From NCBI GenBank assembly GCA_002728075.1, contig PBVB01000067.1, positions 1 through 6,865 on the forward strand: a stretch of DNA of 6,865 nucleotides, given 5' to 3'. Positions within the stretch are counted from its first letter, which is position 1. The number at the start of each line of letters is the position of its first letter. Both the position numbers and the translations under genes were made by a program. The DNA comes from Flavobacteriaceae bacterium (GTDB lineage: Bacteria; Bacteroidota; Bacteroidia; Flavobacteriales; Flavobacteriaceae). Positions 6,435 through 6,865 of this stretch are shown piece after piece. A model generated the notes under the pieces. That model saw nothing but the letters and a program-made list of their open reading frames with translations. It did no database searches and had not been told where the DNA came from.

Positions 6435-6865
6435 ATGATTAGTTTCACGTCTGTTTCTCAAGAAGTTAGTGCCCCTAAATTTGGTAAAGGTCTTTTAAAT
6501 ATTCAGGGGAAAGACAGCACCTGGACTATGAATTTTTCAGCTAGAGTTCAATACTTGACATCAACAACTTGGAAAGAGGATGGTGACTCATATGGTAGCC
6601 CCGAGTCAAATTCGCTAATACGAAGATCTAGATTAAAATTTAAAGGCTTTGCTTACAATCCTAAACTTACCTATAAAATTGAATTAGCTCTTTCAAATAG
6701 AGACATTTCAGGTGGCTCCTTCTATACCTCCGATACGCCTAGAATAATTTTAGATGCCAGTGTAAAATGGAAATTTTACAGAAATTGGAGTATTCAATTT
6801 GGACAAGCAAAATTACCCGGGAATATTGAAAGGGTTATCTCATCAGCTAAGTTAGCACTAGTAGA
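6435..6865 (+). CDS. Phosphate-selective porin O/P family protein, N-terminal part
   Basis: The frame is open to the window edge: 143 codons from the only ATG, at 6435. The family runs to roughly 400 residues, so most of the barrel is missing. Recognisable segments are NFSARVQYLTS, LIRRSRLKFKGFAYNPKLTY, KIELALSNRDISGG, RIILDASVKWKF and the strongly conserved IQFGQAKLPGNIERVISS. These match the OprO/OprP-type porin family (16-stranded outer-membrane barrels; the Pseudomonas members bind phosphate or polyphosphate). The start is odd: codons immediately upstream of 6435 encode a good signal peptide (KKLFYLVKSLTFSFLF then MISFTSVSQ), but no ATG, GTG or TTG is in frame between the stop at 6294-6296 and 6435. 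True translation therefore may begin at a rare codon such as ATT 6360, or the usual start was lost. The PHO-like repeats upstream fit phosphate-controlled expression. Confidence 0.85.
   Translation, partial: MISFTSVSQEVSAPKFGKGLLNIQGKDSTWTMNFSARVQYLTSTTWKEDGDSYGSPESNSLIRRSRLKFKGFAYNPKLTYKIELALSNRDISGGSFYTSDTPRIILDASVKWKFYRNWSIQFGQAKLPGNIERVISSAKLALV

Overview
The window reads as chromosomal DNA of a Bacteroidota organism, most likely a marine-type Flavobacteriia member. It is AT-rich (about one third G+C by eye). It lacks clear Shine-Dalgarno sites, has a perfect Bacteroidota -7 promoter box (TAnnTTTG), and encodes a TonB-dependent receptor with an N-terminal carboxypeptidase-regulatory-like domain, a lipobox lipoprotein and a flavobacterial-type OprO/P porin.

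Layout: (1) Positions 1-1233, minus strand: dGTP triphosphohydrolase (dgt), running off the left edge so that its C-terminus is missing. (2) Positions 1234-1421: divergent regulatory region with two sets of 11-bp-spaced TTAACA-type direct repeats and a perfect TAnnTTTG box. (3) Positions 1422-2921, plus: lipoprotein with an alanine-rich stalk and a right-handed beta-helix. (4) Positions 2922-2999: a strong hairpin just ahead of the next start codon. (5) Positions 3000-5816, plus: 938-residue TonB-dependent outer-membrane receptor with no SusD partner. (6) Positions 5817-5859: short convergent gap. (7) Positions 5860-6216, minus: small secreted MORN-variant (YwqK-like) protein. (8) Positions 6217-6434: a second regulatory region with a triple 11-bp-spaced repeat and a second partial copy. 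(9) Positions 6435-6865, plus: phosphate-selective porin O/P family protein, cut by the right edge.

The main interpretation is that positions 1298-6865 form a phosphate-starvation (Pho-type) locus. The repeats before the lipoprotein and before the porin share the arrangement of 8-mers of the form YTTAAYNT separated by 3 bp, which resembles PHO boxes described in cyanobacteria. The porin belongs to a family named for phosphate selectivity. The lipoprotein plus TonB receptor would then be an active-uptake pair, with the beta-helix lipoprotein in the place SusD takes in SusCD systems, and the porin a passive pore. The gene identities are well supported. The Pho regulation, the substrate and the lipoprotein-receptor complex are inferences.
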